Shown: piece after piece, positions 1 through 8,888 of the stretch
How the letters are laid out: the number at the start of each line of letters is the position of its first letter
Position numbering within the stretch: position 1 is the stretch's first letter
NCBI GenBank assembly: GCA_045222795.1
Contig: JBGUZF010000145.1
Span: 1-17,479, forward strand
Reading direction: 5' to 3'
From: Colimorpha sp045222795
GTDB taxonomy: Bacteria; Bacteroidota; Bacteroidia; Bacteroidales; P3
DNA length: 17,479 nucleotides
Position numbers and translations under genes: made by a program
Notes under the pieces: model-generated
What the model saw: the letters and a program-made list of their open reading frames with translations, nothing else
What the model was told of the DNA's origin: nothing
Database searches by the model: none

Positions 1-771
1 CGTAAACTGCCGTATATCCTTTATCTGCGGTGCGATGTCTGTGTCTTTGGCGATTGCCCACGCCACGAAGCCCGGCTGTTGGCTGAAATAGACGCCGCAT
101 GCCTGCGAGGCGAATATGTCGTTGACGGTCAGCACCGTGGTGGTGTCGTCGAGGTGTACAAAGCCTTCGCCCTCCTCCATAAACCAAGTGTTGAACTCGT
201 CGAGAGTTATCTGGTAGTCGATATTCTCGTTGGCGAAATACTGACGTTTCTCCTCCGCGGGCAGCGTCATCACCGCTGACTTGTAGTCGCTGAAGAAAAG
301 CTCGCTGTTGAGCCGTCGTATCAAGTTGTCGCAGTTCTCGCTGGTTGCGTTGCCGAGGAGGATGACCACGTCGGTGGTGTAGCCGTCGTAGCCAATGGGG
401 TGTCGACGCATATCTGCCTTGTGCGTGAACTTGGCGAAGATAGGCACAATGGAGTCAGTCTCGAAATGCGGCGGAAGGTCGGAGAGCAGAATCATGCGGC
501 TGCTGTCGGCAAACGACGCAATCCCGATGCCTTGATAGTGGAAGCGGAATTTCTGACGGAAGTCCTTGTAGATTGAATCCGCGCCTTTAGCCGCCGCGCA
601 GCTGTCGAGTTCGATATTCTGATTGGGTATATATTCATAATTGAACAGCTGGGCGCTTTCGCGTTTCATGTTCTCGCCCAGTGACGTCCGCGAAAACACG
701 AACACGCCCGCGGTGATGATTGCCAAGGTGGCAATCACCCAAAGTAGGAGTGTATGGCGATTTTTCTTCAT
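1..771 (-). CDS. Membrane-anchored protein of unknown function (C-terminus off the left edge)
   Basis: The minus strand is open from the ATG at 771 to the window edge, giving 257 codons without a stop. The N-terminus starts MKKNRHTLLLWVIATLAII, a short basic stretch followed by one hydrophobic segment of about 17 residues, so this is a signal anchor or a signal peptide without a lipobox. The rest is soluble and polar, with a Cys at about residue 58 and no motif I recognise. It is the last visible gene of the nptA operon. Its ATG overlaps the TGA of the DUF1294 gene in an ATGA, which suggests translational coupling. I cannot assign a function. It is probably exposed on the periplasmic side, inferred only from topology. 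Confidence 0.8.
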   Translation of the reverse strand, partial: MKKNRHTLLLWVIATLAIITAGVFVFSRTSLGENMKRESAQLFNYEYIPNQNIELDSCAAAKGADSIYKDFRQKFRFHYQGIGIASFADSSRMILLSDLPPHFETDSIVPIFAKFTHKADMRRHPIGYDGYTTDVVILLGNATSENCDNLIRRLNSELFFSDYKSAVMTLPAEEKRQYFANENIDYQITLDEFNTWFMEEGEGFVHLDDTTTVLTVNDIFASQACGVYFSQQPGFVAWAIAKDTDIAPQIKDIRQFT

Positions 772-1040
772 CCTTGCCTGCATAAAAGAAATACTGCGAC
801 AGCTATCTGCACGAACAAGATTGTGGGTACCCCATAACGGAACTTGTTGTGAAGGGTTTTGTGGCGGAAGAGGTACATTGCCAAGAGGGCGGCGGGTGTG
901 CCGCCGAGGAGGGCGAGGAGGAGCAGCGAGACTTCGGAAATACGCCAATGCTTATGCTTGGCCTTGAATTTATCGATGCCGTAGGCGAGGAAGGTCAGCA
1001 GGTTGACGCCTGCGAGATAACATAGCAGCAGGCGGGTCAT
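768..1040 (-). CDS. DUF1294 family small membrane protein
   Basis: This 90-residue protein has three hydrophobic segments (about residues 3-20, 37-57 and 70-86). The conserved DUF1294 landmarks appear in order: D23-K24, W32-R33 with E36, G46-G47 and the R59-H60-K61-T62 motif. The family is an inner-membrane protein of unknown biochemical role. The length is close to that of stand-alone members, which often have 80-120 residues. Its ATG overlaps the TGA of the upstream glycosylase gene (ATGA at 1037-1040), and its own TGA overlaps the next start (768-771), so it sits in the middle of a coupled four-gene operon. Nothing in its neighbours explains its role. Confidence 0.88.
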   Translation of the reverse strand: MTRLLLCYLAGVNLLTFLAYGIDKFKAKHKHWRISEVSLLLLALLGGTPAALLAMYLFRHKTLHNKFRYGVPTILFVQIAVAVFLLCRQG

Positions 1041-1615
1041 AGGAGGCCAATGTTTTTCATCATTTCGCGGTAGTAGGCGGCTTTGTCTTCCAGCTTCATG
1101 GGGTAGGCGCGGGAGGAGGAGGGTATGCGCCAGAGGTGCATTTCTCTACCTGCGAGGGTGAAGTCATTGTAGGTGCCCATCGCAGGGACGGGGACGCCGT
1201 AATCCTCCGTGAGGACGGAGAAGCTTTTCTGGCCGGTGCAGACGATATCGTGGCACAACGGTATCTGCGCTAGTAGTGCGGGGATGTCGGTCTTCTCGAC
1301 CACTTCGAGGTCTTTGTCGGAGGCGTTGCCGCTGAGGCGGCGGACGGCGCAGGCGGTGTCAAATATTGCTATTCCGTGCTCGGTGAGCAATGCTTTGATG
1401 TCTTCCATACGGAAGGTCTTGTTCGGAGCGTCCACCAACCGTTCGGCATCGCCGAAGAAGACAATGCCGAAGATGTTCCACATCTGGTTTGTACGGTTGG
1501 GATAGAAGAAATCCATGCACCAGCGCTTCCGCGGCGGCGGGAAGCTGCCGAGCATCAGCAGCCGCGCGTTGGACGGCAGGAAGGGTTCAAGCGGGTGTCG
1601 CTCGATGTCAATCAT
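1037..1615 (-). CDS. Uracil-DNA glycosylase superfamily protein
   Basis: This 192-residue protein belongs by fold to the UDG superfamily, whose members excise deaminated bases (uracil or hypoxanthine) from DNA. Visible signatures are the N-terminal L22-G23-S24-F25-P26-P27 motif, which corresponds to the GxxPG-like water-activating loop. It is followed by a block with F-Y-P-N and N-x-M-W, typical of the family that packs an aromatic residue on the base. Near the C-terminus, S-S-S-R-A-Y-P (about 166-172) sits where the superfamily has its DNA-intercalating motif 2. I cannot tell substrate preference from sequence; a mismatch-specific or family-6-like (hypoxanthine) enzyme is possible. The start is 3 bp after the stop of the transporter gene, and the end overlaps DUF1294 by 4 bp. 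Confidence 0.82.
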   Translation of the reverse strand: MIDIERHPLEPFLPSNARLLMLGSFPPPRKRWCMDFFYPNRTNQMWNIFGIVFFGDAERLVDAPNKTFRMEDIKALLTEHGIAIFDTACAVRRLSGNASDKDLEVVEKTDIPALLAQIPLCHDIVCTGQKSFSVLTEDYGVPVPAMGTYNDFTLAGREMHLWRIPSSSRAYPMKLEDKAAYYREMMKNIGLL

Positions 1616-1618
1616 GGT

Positions 1619-3322
1619 TTAGTCGTCGCTGTGCTTGCGGCTGCTGTCGATGGCCTCGGTGACGTTGATGACGTAGTCGCCGAGCTTCTCGTACTGTGCA
1701 TAGAGGCTGCTGTAGGCGTTGCCGATGGCGTAGTCGTAGACGCCGAGCTTCAGGGCGTCGAGGTGCTGCAGGCGCAGGCGGTCACGGTAGGCGTTAATTT
1801 CGTGCTCTGCGGCGTAGGCCGAGTCGAGGTCGACGTGGTCGTAGTCATGGAGGTTGTGATCCATGACGTCGAGGGCTTTCTGCACCAGTTCGCTCATCTC
1901 GGCGAGATTGGCGTTGAGGCCGGCGTCGAAGTGGACGGCGTCTTCGCGCTTGTTCTGACGAGTCATGGCTATCTGGTAGATGGTGTCGCCTATACTCTCG
2001 AGGTTGTCGATGATGCGCAGCATGGTGCTGATGCGCTCGGAGCCGTGCTCGGAGATGTCGCCCGAGCCAACCTTGGTAAGGAACTTGGAGATTTCCATCT
2101 CCATGCGGTCGGTGATTTCCTCGTACTTGGCAATGCGCGCCATGATGGCGTCGAACTCCTCGTCGTTCTTGGCGGTTCTCAAACCGGGCAAGAATGTGTA
2201 CATACGCAACACGCGTTTGGAAAACTCCTCGATTTCGCTCTTGGCGCTCTGCAGGTTGAGCTCAGCGGTGCTGAGCAGGTTGGGCTCGAGGTAGGTGAGG
2301 CGGAACTCCTCTTCGCCGTCCTCTTTCTTGTCGGGCACCATCCAGGTGACAATCTTGACAATCTGCGGTATGAAGAAAGCCAGGATGACGGTGGTGACGA
2401 CATTGAATAAGGTGTGGAAGACGGTGATGGCCAGCGGGATGAGCGGTATGTTGGGGAGCAGGATGTCGAGTTTCTCGCTGATGAACATCACGGCGTTGCA
2501 GATGGGGTAGAAGGGGATGATGAAGATGAGTGCGCCTGCCACGTTGAAGACCAGGTGGGCGCGTGCGGTGCGCTTACCCGTGGTGCCGGTGGTCATGGCC
2601 ACCACCTGTGCCGTCAGCGTGGTGCCGAGGTTCTGGCCTATCACCAGTGCCATCGATGTCGGGAAATCGATCCACCCCTGACTTGCCATGAGCAGTATGA
2701 CTGCCGTCATGGCCGACGAGGTCTGCAGGATGATGCAGAGGATGGCACCCACGACGATGAAAAGCAGCACCGACCAATAGCCCCACTGCCCCCATGCAGC
2801 GATGGAGTGGGCCACGTTCTCGTCCAGCGGCGGCACGGAGTCGCCCATAAGGCCGAGGCCGAGGATGAGCAGGGCAAGGCCGACGATTGTCTGGCCGAGG
2901 TACTGCATCTTGTTCTTCTTGCTGAAGATGAAGAAAAGGCTGATGGCTGCTATGACCATCGGCATCAGGGGTACCTTGTCTTCGCCACCGCCGCCGCCGA
3001 GGCCGAAGATGGTGATAATCCACGCGGTGACCGTGGTGCCGATATTGGCACCCATAACTACTGCAATGGCACCCGCCAGGGTGAGCAGTCCTGCTCCTGC
3101 GAAACCCACCGTCATCACGGTGGTGGCCGTGGAGCTCTGGATGATGGCGGTGACGCCTGTACCGGCGAGGATGCCGCTCAGCGGCTTGCCAGTGATTTTG
3201 GTTAGGATATGGCGCAGCTTGGAGCCAGCATACTTCTGAAGACCCTCACTCATCAGTTTCATGGCGAAGAGGAACACCGCCAGGGCTCCAGCAAGTTTCA
3301 AACAGACTAGGAATATATCCAT
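1619..3322 (-). CDS. Na+/phosphate cotransporter with C-terminal PhoU-like domain
   Basis: This 567-residue inner-membrane protein probably imports (or, as proposed for E. coli YjbB, exports) inorganic phosphate using the sodium gradient. It has the two inverted Na_Pi_cotrans repeats of the NptA family. The first carries the Q62-S-S-T-A-T-T signature, the second a Q-T-S-S-A-M-T version near residue 200, followed by G-Q-N-L-G-T-T. Eight or more hydrophobic segments fill residues 1-330. After a charged linker, residues about 355-560 form a helical PhoU-like domain, which in this family regulates transport. It is the first gene of the operon with the glycosylase, DUF1294 and unknown genes. The leader carries a TAnnTTTG promoter element and a heptamer repeat array. 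The start ATG at 3322 is the first residue of the typical N-terminus. Confidence 0.93.
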   Translation of the reverse strand: MDIFLVCLKLAGALAVFLFAMKLMSEGLQKYAGSKLRHILTKITGKPLSGILAGTGVTAIIQSSTATTVMTVGFAGAGLLTLAGAIAVVMGANIGTTVTAWIITIFGLGGGGGEDKVPLMPMVIAAISLFFIFSKKNKMQYLGQTIVGLALLILGLGLMGDSVPPLDENVAHSIAAWGQWGYWSVLLFIVVGAILCIILQTSSAMTAVILLMASQGWIDFPTSMALVIGQNLGTTLTAQVVAMTTGTTGKRTARAHLVFNVAGALIFIIPFYPICNAVMFISEKLDILLPNIPLIPLAITVFHTLFNVVTTVILAFFIPQIVKIVTWMVPDKKEDGEEEFRLTYLEPNLLSTAELNLQSAKSEIEEFSKRVLRMYTFLPGLRTAKNDEEFDAIMARIAKYEEITDRMEMEISKFLTKVGSGDISEHGSERISTMLRIIDNLESIGDTIYQIAMTRQNKREDAVHFDAGLNANLAEMSELVQKALDVMDHNLHDYDHVDLDSAYAAEHEINAYRDRLRLQHLDALKLGVYDYAIGNAYSSLYAQYEKLGDYVINVTEAIDSSRKHSDD

Positions 3323-3331
3323 AATGTCTTG

Positions 3332-3359
3332 ATTATTAACTCTTAATTCTTAATTCTTA
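3332..3359. repeat. Heptamer array in the nptA leader (AATTCTT type)
   Basis: Four consecutive 7-bp units read on the plus strand GATTATT, AACTCTT, AATTCTT, AATTCTT, followed by a 6-bp remnant ATTCAC. All four fit N-A-[C/T]-T-N-N-N. The array lies between the predicted transcription start of the nptA operon and its ATG, so it would be in the 5' untranslated RNA. This unit contains TAA when read in triplets, and here it is outside any gene. Confidence 0.85.
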
Positions 3360-3376
3360 ATTCACGTTTGTCGCTG

Positions 3377-3384
3377 CAAAAGTA
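3377..3384 (-). promoter_or_regulatory. Candidate -7 box of the nptA operon promoter
   Basis: On the minus strand the sequence reads TACTTTTG, an exact match to the Bacteroidetes -7 element TAnnTTTG, 55 bp upstream of the nptA ATG. No clear TTG is found 19-21 bp further upstream, so only the -7 half is supported. Transcription would start near 3370. Confidence 0.55.
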
Positions 3385-3426
3385 CAAAGAATATCGCCAC
3401 GCGCTTGTTACGTTTTTGTTAAGTTT

Positions 3427-6400
3427 TCACTTGACGATGAGTTTGCGCACCGTGGTGCCGCGACTGTTTATCACGCGTACGAAATAGGCACCGGGGGATA
3501 GCGATGAATGAAGAATTATGAATGTTGAACTGACGGGTGTGGTTTCAATGACTGTGCGGCCTTGAAGGTCTATGACCGAGACGGAGGAGGGCATGCCGAC
3601 GCTGACGGTGATGTCGCCGCCAGCGGGATTGGGCGCAAGGGAGAATGGGGCGTCGTCGGTGGTGGCTATACCTGTGGTGTAGGTGGTGAAGCCCGTGGAG
3701 TCGCTATAGGTCGAGAGGACATCCTCGGCGCAGATGGAGGCCACATAGATGTCGTAAGTGGTGTTGGCCTCGAGACCTGTGATGTTGTAGGGGTTGTCGG
3801 TAGTAGTCACCGAGGTGCCTTCGCCGCGGCTGAAGCCGCGGTAGCCATATTCTACCTGCCAGGTGCCGTTGCCGTTGGCGCTTGGGAGCCAACCAACGGT
3901 AGCACTGTGGGCAGAGATGTTGCTGATGTTGACAGCAGTGACGGGCATGCAGGTGTCGGTACTGAAGGTCAAGACCTGACTCCACTCACCAGGGATGTTG
4001 CTGTTCATGCCGCAGAGCGCCTGCACGCGGATGTTGTAGGCAGTGGCGGGGGTGAGGTCGGCAATGGAGCATGAAGTGGCGGTGCAGTGGTAGGTTTGGT
4101 TATAGATGGTATTGTATATGTTGACATTCCAGACTTGCTCGTCGGCCGCTGCCTGCCAAGCTACCGAGGCGGAGGTGAAGTCGACTGCTTCGAGAGTTGG
4201 TGTGGAGGGTATGCCGCAGTTTACAATAACGGTGCTTACTGTGGCATAGGTCCATTCCGAGAGGTTGCTGTCGGCGCAGAGGCTGCGTAGGCCGAGGCTG
4301 TAGGTGGTGCTGTGGGCGAGACCTTGCAGGGTGCAGGGGCTGACGGCGGGTATCACAGTGTCGGCCACGGTGGTGCCCGCTGCTGTCAGTTTCAGTTCGA
4401 CGCTGTCGGCATTGGCGGTGAAGTATACAGAGATTATCTCCTCGTCAGAGACGGTGCTGTCAATCACAGGCGAGAGGCAAGGCTGCGGCATGATACCGTG
4501 GGTGGTGAAACTTATGGTGTCGCTCACGGCGCTGATGGTACCGCCGCAGTTCAGGTGCATGCAGAGCAGGAAGGAAGTGGAGGACGTGAGGCCTGTGAGC
4601 AACAGCGAGGTGTCGGTGGTGACGAAGGTATCGACGAGGTCGCCATTAAAGTTGAACAGGCACACGGTGGTGGCGGCACCAATGTTGTCGCCAGCCCCCA
4701 ATGTCCACGATACCGAAGCGCTGCTGTCGCTTACAGGGGTGGCAGCCACATGGAGGAATTCTTCGGAGCAGTCGGGTATGCGACGCACGCGTACGTCGTC
4801 AAGGAAAAGATCATTGTACATGACCATGGTGCTGGTGTAGCGCAGTGCGAAGTAGTAGATGCTGTCGGTGATGGTGGCACTGTCGGTGGTGAATTGGTAG
4901 CCAGAGTAGTTGAGGGTGGCCTGTGTGCGGACAAACAGGGGTAAGAAGGTATTGGTGTCGGAAGGATTGGTCATCAGACCTGCTTCGAAGCCCGTGTGTG
5001 TTGCACCGTTTAGCCAGAAAGAGATATGAAGCTTGTTGGCCTGTGCTCCTGTGAGTGGCGGGCTGACGACCATGGGGCGGCGGTGGCCGTCGCTGGCCAA
5101 CTCAAGGCTATTGAAACCGCTAAGGGCGAGACTTGAAGCATGGTAGACAGAGGGGGACATAGTACCCATATAATCGGGGTATTGGTCGTGGGAGGTCCAG
5201 CAGAGGGGCATTTCGCCTGCCGGGGTGGCGTCGAAGTTCTCAAAATAGGGTAGGGGGCGCGGGCCGCAGGCTGTGGCGAATGATCCTGCTGTGGCGAGGC
5301 TGTTGCCTTCGGCACACAAGGATTGCAGCATATATTGGTAGGAGGTGCTGGGGATGAGACCTGTGACATTGACAGTAGTTGAGGAGGTGACTATTGCTGT
5401 GTCGCCCACTGTGAGGCGATAATAGGCGGCTCCTGTGGAAGGCCACGAGAAGGTTGCCGAGGTGTTCCCTATTGCGCTGACGGTGATGCTGTCGGGTCGC
5501 AGACAAGAGGTGCAGTGAGCGACGGCAGAGGTCAGGACGGTGCTGACATCAGAGCCTGTGCCGTTGTACAAAGTGTCGCCGCCCGGGGCTATGGCCGTGA
5601 AGGCGCAGTAGGGACCATATCCGTTGCTGCCGGCATGCCAGCGCAGCGTAAGTGAGTCACCGTCACAGATCGGTAAATAGACGGTGGCGGCATCGCTGCC
5701 ATTTGGCACCGAGACGCTGCCACGGAGACCGCCTTGGGAGTAGAGTTCCACCGCGTTGCCGCTTCCCCATACAATATTGTATTCATGGAGATTACTCATG
5801 TCTATCTGCACCTCGCATTCGGTGCCGGCGCAGGCTGTGGTGGCTTGTCTGACAGCTGTTTGAGATGATACTTGCAAATCACACATGGTGGCCACACCGA
5901 GGGTGTATACGGTGCCTGCCGCAAGGCCGGAGAAGGTGTAGGTGGTGTCCGTGATGGTGTCGAGGGCGATGCCGTCGAGGGTGACTGCCCATTCTGTGGT
6001 GCCAATGGCGGGTGTCCATGACAGTGTGAGGCTGCTGTCGGTGGTGGCGGCATCGACGACGGTAACTGCTGCAGGCGGAGGGCATGAAGGACAGGGATTG
6101 GTGGTGGAGAGCATGAGGGTGCCGTGGTGCATGCCTGCGCCGTTGCCGGCAGCCAATGTGGTGCCGTCGCCTATGGTAAATGAATAGCTTATGGAACTGA
6201 AGATGCCGTAATTTTCGTAGAGGCTGGTGTCAATCCAGATGAAGGCCACCGAGTCTGTGGAGCATACAGGGAAACTTACGTCTGCTACCGAGTCGGGTGT
6301 TCCCGGCCCGCCAGCGAGAGCCACGGGGACTCCGTTGACTACGGCTATTATACCTACGTAGGCGTAGTTGAAGAGTTGTCCTTGATAGTCGTTGTCGACC

Positions 6401-8700
6401 ATGTGTATGTTAATGGTGCAATAGCCGTTGTCGCACATGGTACGGAATGGCACTGGAGTGGTCCATGCGCTATACTCGCTGCCGCAGTAGGAGCGTACCC
6501 ATACGTAGTAGAGAGTGCTGGATAGTAGATTATTGAAGGAATAAACTGTGTCGGCTGCTGTGTAAAAATAGGCTGAGTCGAGATCGGCCGCCGTGGCCAG
6601 CGCCACCTCGTAATAGACTGCTTCGGTGGGTTGCCATCGTATGGTTGCGCCGACGTCGGTGACGGAGTCGACGGTTACGGCAGCGGGCTTGTGGCAACTG
6701 GTGATGCCGACGACCTCAATGGCGCTGATATAAGCCAGTCCTATCTGGCTGGAAGATGATGAACTGCGGAAAGCCAGCCAAATGGTGTCGTCGCCTATGG
6801 TATCGGTGTCGAAGGTGTAGTTGGCAAGTGTGGTGGAAGTGACATTGACCATTGGCACGAAGGACGAGGGCAACGAGAGGTCGGTGACATAGCCTAGTTC
6901 AAGTGCGGCGGGGTCAAGTGCGTCGAGGGCTGCTGTAACTGTTACGCGCATGTCGTTGGCGGGCAGGTGGATGTGGGGCATGGCTATGGTGACGGAAGTG
7001 TTGTAGAAGGGCGAGAACTCCAGTACGGGCCCGAAGCCGAAGTACTGCTCGTTTTGGATGTTGATATAGCTGGGCGTCTGCATGGGGAACCAGCAGCGCG
7101 GCGTCTGTCCGATTGCAGTGGTGTCGAAGGTGATGCTCACTGGTGCCTGCAGACCGCTGAGGCAGAGGGTACGTGCGGTGCCTATGGGTTGCCATGCCGT
7201 GGTGTCGGTACAGATGGTACGCACCCAGAACCAATAATCGGTGGCTGGAGTAAGCCCGGTGACGGTATGGGTGTTGGAAATGATGCCGTCGATGAGGGTG
7301 GCTGTCGCGGTGTCGTTGGAGGTATTGTAGCATACCTGGTAGCTGGAAGCGACGTTAACGTCGTTCCATCGTAGGGATACGCTAGTGCTGTCTACGCTGT
7401 CGATATATGTGAGGTTGGGTCTGCGGCAGCCTGCAGAGGCCTCGACAGTGATGTTGTCAATATAGCAGGCTGCTTTGGCGTAGCGGGAGTTCCAGAAGAA
7501 GGCCACATAGGCGGTGGCGCCAGGAGTGCCGTCAGTCCAGAATTCATACTCGTTATATTGTGTGCTGTGGGTGGTGACGGTGTAGAGCGGTATGAACGAT
7601 GCGGTGTCGCCGAGTGTGGTGAGCACGCCGGCGCGCAGAGTGCCCGATGTGGTGTCGGCATGGCGCATGAAGAATTTTACATGCATCTGTTCGGCAGAGA
7701 GGTTGATGGTGGGCAATACCAACACATTGCATAGACCTTGGAAGCGCAGGTAGCCGGTGTCGCTATAGGCGTTGGCAGCATTGCGGAGTACTCTTGGGTA
7801 GTTGATGGCGCCGTTGAAGCCCTCGACGATGGCGGTATAGCAAGCGGGCGTTTGTGCAGTGGCATGGCTCTCCATATCGTCGAAGAAAGGAGCCTGCTCG
7901 TCGAAGGTGCAACGGGTGGTGAAGTTGTAGGTGAGGGAATGGGTGCTGCTGTTGTTGCCGCAAACCGAGTGCACCTCGGCGATGTGGCTGCTGCCGGGGG
8001 CTAGGCCGTTAACGGTGGTTTGATGGTAGAAGACACCCATGTCGGTGCCGTCAAGTGTGAGACGGAAGTCGGCGGTGCTCTCTGTGCTGTCGGCAGCGGC
8101 AAGGGTAACGCTGGAGGTGCTAAGGGCAGTCATCCCCAACGATGTGGGCCAATGGCATATGCCTAAAGTGTCGAGCACCTCTATGTCGTCGACATACCAG
8201 TAGTAGGCCGAGCCGCGCGGACGGTTGCGCATAGCTATGCGTGCTCCGGCGGGAGCCGAGGCGAAACGGCACTCCTTGAGTTGGCAGTTGTTGCTGAAAG
8301 AAAAACAGTTGTATGTCTGCAAAGGCACGAAAGTCGAAGTGTCGGTGGCATCGGTGACATAGCCCACGTCGAAGACTCCTGGGTTGTTCGATGTGCCTTC
8401 GGGACGCGTATTGAACACCAGCGTGAGGCCGTTGATTGATTCGGTGAAGGATGGGAACACCAGTACGCGGTTTTTCGTTGCCCCACCTCCGCTGAAACGC
8501 AGATGCTTGGTGGTGTTGCAACTGGCCGTTGTGGTCAGCGTCAGCGTGCAACCATGGTAGGAGAACCCCTGTGCGGTGAGTTGCGACACAGCGGTGAGCG
8601 TATCGAACGTCTGGCTGTAGGGTATAGCCATTTGGGCAAGAAGTCCATTCGGCAGCATGGCGGCTGCCAGGAACATGAGGGTGAGGGCTGTGCGTCTCAT
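3427..8700 (-). CDS. Giant secreted multi-domain protein with FN3 repeats and a T9SS type A sorting domain
   Basis: This 1757-residue protein starts with a signal peptide (MRRTALTLMFLAAAMLPNGLLA, cut near A22). Approximate layout: four jelly-roll domains of MAM/choice-of-anchor-J/cleaved-adhesin type at 24-178, 268-425, 520-660 and 1148-1306, most with a P-x-x-F-[DE] start and a D-[DN]-[IV]-x-V end. FN3 domains lie at 180-265, 425-515, 665-750, 872-955, 1063-1145, 1310-1400, 1405-1490, 1495-1583 and 1583-1675. Two related Cys-bounded modules lie at 755-870 and 957-1063. A T9SS sorting domain (about 1680-1757) begins L-A-P-N-P-A and ends V-R-K-L-I-V-K. It is probably exported across the outer membrane and fixed to the surface, as an adhesin or glycan binder; no enzyme motif is seen. 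A TTG at 8793 extends the frame but lies in the promoter -7 box, so I use the ATG at 8700; the ATG at 8709 is also possible. Confidence 0.9.
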   Translation of the reverse strand: MRRTALTLMFLAAAMLPNGLLAQMAIPYSQTFDTLTAVSQLTAQGFSYHGCTLTLTTTASCNTTKHLRFSGGGATKNRVLVFPSFTESINGLTLVFNTRPEGTSNNPGVFDVGYVTDATDTSTFVPLQTYNCFSFSNNCQLKECRFASAPAGARIAMRNRPRGSAYYWYVDDIEVLDTLGICHWPTSLGMTALSTSSVTLAAADSTESTADFRLTLDGTDMGVFYHQTTVNGLAPGSSHIAEVHSVCGNNSSTHSLTYNFTTRCTFDEQAPFFDDMESHATAQTPACYTAIVEGFNGAINYPRVLRNAANAYSDTGYLRFQGLCNVLVLPTINLSAEQMHVKFFMRHADTTSGTLRAGVLTTLGDTASFIPLYTVTTHSTQYNEYEFWTDGTPGATAYVAFFWNSRYAKAACYIDNITVEASAGCRRPNLTYIDSVDSTSVSLRWNDVNVASSYQVCYNTSNDTATATLIDGIISNTHTVTGLTPATDYWFWVRTICTDTTAWQPIGTARTLCLSGLQAPVSITFDTTAIGQTPRCWFPMQTPSYINIQNEQYFGFGPVLEFSPFYNTSVTIAMPHIHLPANDMRVTVTAALDALDPAALELGYVTDLSLPSSFVPMVNVTSTTLANYTFDTDTIGDDTIWLAFRSSSSSSQIGLAYISAIEVVGITSCHKPAAVTVDSVTDVGATIRWQPTEAVYYEVALATAADLDSAYFYTAADTVYSFNNLLSSTLYYVWVRSYCGSEYSAWTTPVPFRTMCDNGYCTINIHMVDNDYQGQLFNYAYVGIIAVVNGVPVALAGGPGTPDSVADVSFPVCSTDSVAFIWIDTSLYENYGIFSSISYSFTIGDGTTLAAGNGAGMHHGTLMLSTTNPCPSCPPPAAVTVVDAATTDSSLTLSWTPAIGTTEWAVTLDGIALDTITDTTYTFSGLAAGTVYTLGVATMCDLQVSSQTAVRQATTACAGTECEVQIDMSNLHEYNIVWGSGNAVELYSQGGLRGSVSVPNGSDAATVYLPICDGDSLTLRWHAGSNGYGPYCAFTAIAPGGDTLYNGTGSDVSTVLTSAVAHCTSCLRPDSITVSAIGNTSATFSWPSTGAAYYRLTVGDTAIVTSSTTVNVTGLIPSTSYQYMLQSLCAEGNSLATAGSFATACGPRPLPYFENFDATPAGEMPLCWTSHDQYPDYMGTMSPSVYHASSLALSGFNSLELASDGHRRPMVVSPPLTGAQANKLHISFWLNGATHTGFEAGLMTNPSDTNTFLPLFVRTQATLNYSGYQFTTDSATITDSIYYFALRYTSTMVMYNDLFLDDVRVRRIPDCSEEFLHVAATPVSDSSASVSWTLGAGDNIGAATTVCLFNFNGDLVDTFVTTDTSLLLTGLTSSTSFLLCMHLNCGGTISAVSDTISFTTHGIMPQPCLSPVIDSTVSDEEIISVYFTANADSVELKLTAAGTTVADTVIPAVSPCTLQGLAHSTTYSLGLRSLCADSNLSEWTYATVSTVIVNCGIPSTPTLEAVDFTSASVAWQAAADEQVWNVNIYNTIYNQTYHCTATSCSIADLTPATAYNIRVQALCGMNSNIPGEWSQVLTFSTDTCMPVTAVNISNISAHSATVGWLPSANGNGTWQVEYGYRGFSRGEGTSVTTTDNPYNITGLEANTTYDIYVASICAEDVLSTYSDSTGFTTYTTGIATTDDAPFSLAPNPAGGDITVSVGMPSSVSVIDLQGRTVIETTPVSSTFIILHSSLSPGAYFVRVINSRGTTVRKLIVK
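3504..3531 (-). repeat. Heptamer array inside the T9SS sorting domain
   Basis: On the coding (minus) strand four units read AGTTCAA, CATTCAT, AATTCTT, CATTCAT, all fitting N-A/G-T-T-N-N-N with fixed period 7. They encode S-S-T-F-I-I-L-H-S-S within the C-terminal domain, just before the conserved L-S-P-G-A-Y-F-V-R-V stretch. The domain length looks normal, so the array replaces rather than lengthens this strand. Confidence 0.75.
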
Positions 8701-8888
8701 CGTTATCATTGTTTTTGTGGTGTTATTGTTGATGGTTATGGTGTTGTATACCAATTCGTAATGTGTCGGAAGTGCGACGTTGTATGGGTACAAATATACA
8801 AATTATTCCGACAGTGGCAACTGTTTGCTCCTATTTTTTTATTATTTGTACAACATTTTAGCATTAATGTCGTTAATGAAGAACAATT
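8701..8888. other. Divergent intergenic region between the giant gene and thyA
   Basis: This 188-bp AT-rich stretch lies between the two divergent start codons. It carries a strong promoter for the minus-strand gene (8791-8820) and an approximately 85-nt A/C-rich leader for it. Toward thyA I find no exact TAnnTTTG; the nearest is TATTATTTG at 8840-8848, one base too long, with no -33 partner at the right distance. No hairpin terminator is seen. Confidence 0.7.
8791..8820 (-). promoter_or_regulatory. Bacteroidetes-type promoter of the giant T9SS gene
   Basis: On the minus strand a TTG (8820-8818) is followed by 19 bp and then TATATTTG (8798-8791), matching the Bacteroidetes sigma-70 consensus TTG-N19-TAnnTTTG exactly. 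The start of transcription would be near 8784, leaving a leader of about 85 nt before the ATG at 8700. This rules out the in-frame TTG at 8793 as a start, because it lies inside the -7 box. Confidence 0.8.

Noticed and set aside
1376..2410. Plus-strand frame of 344 codons opposite the glycosylase and transporter genes
   Set aside because: The translation is a Val/Gly/Asp-rich shadow with no motif, and both genes on the other strand have clear family signatures.
8701..8793. Longer N-terminus of the giant gene from a TTG at 8793
   Set aside because: The TTG lies inside a perfect TAnnTTTG promoter box, and the extra 31 residues would bury the signal peptide.
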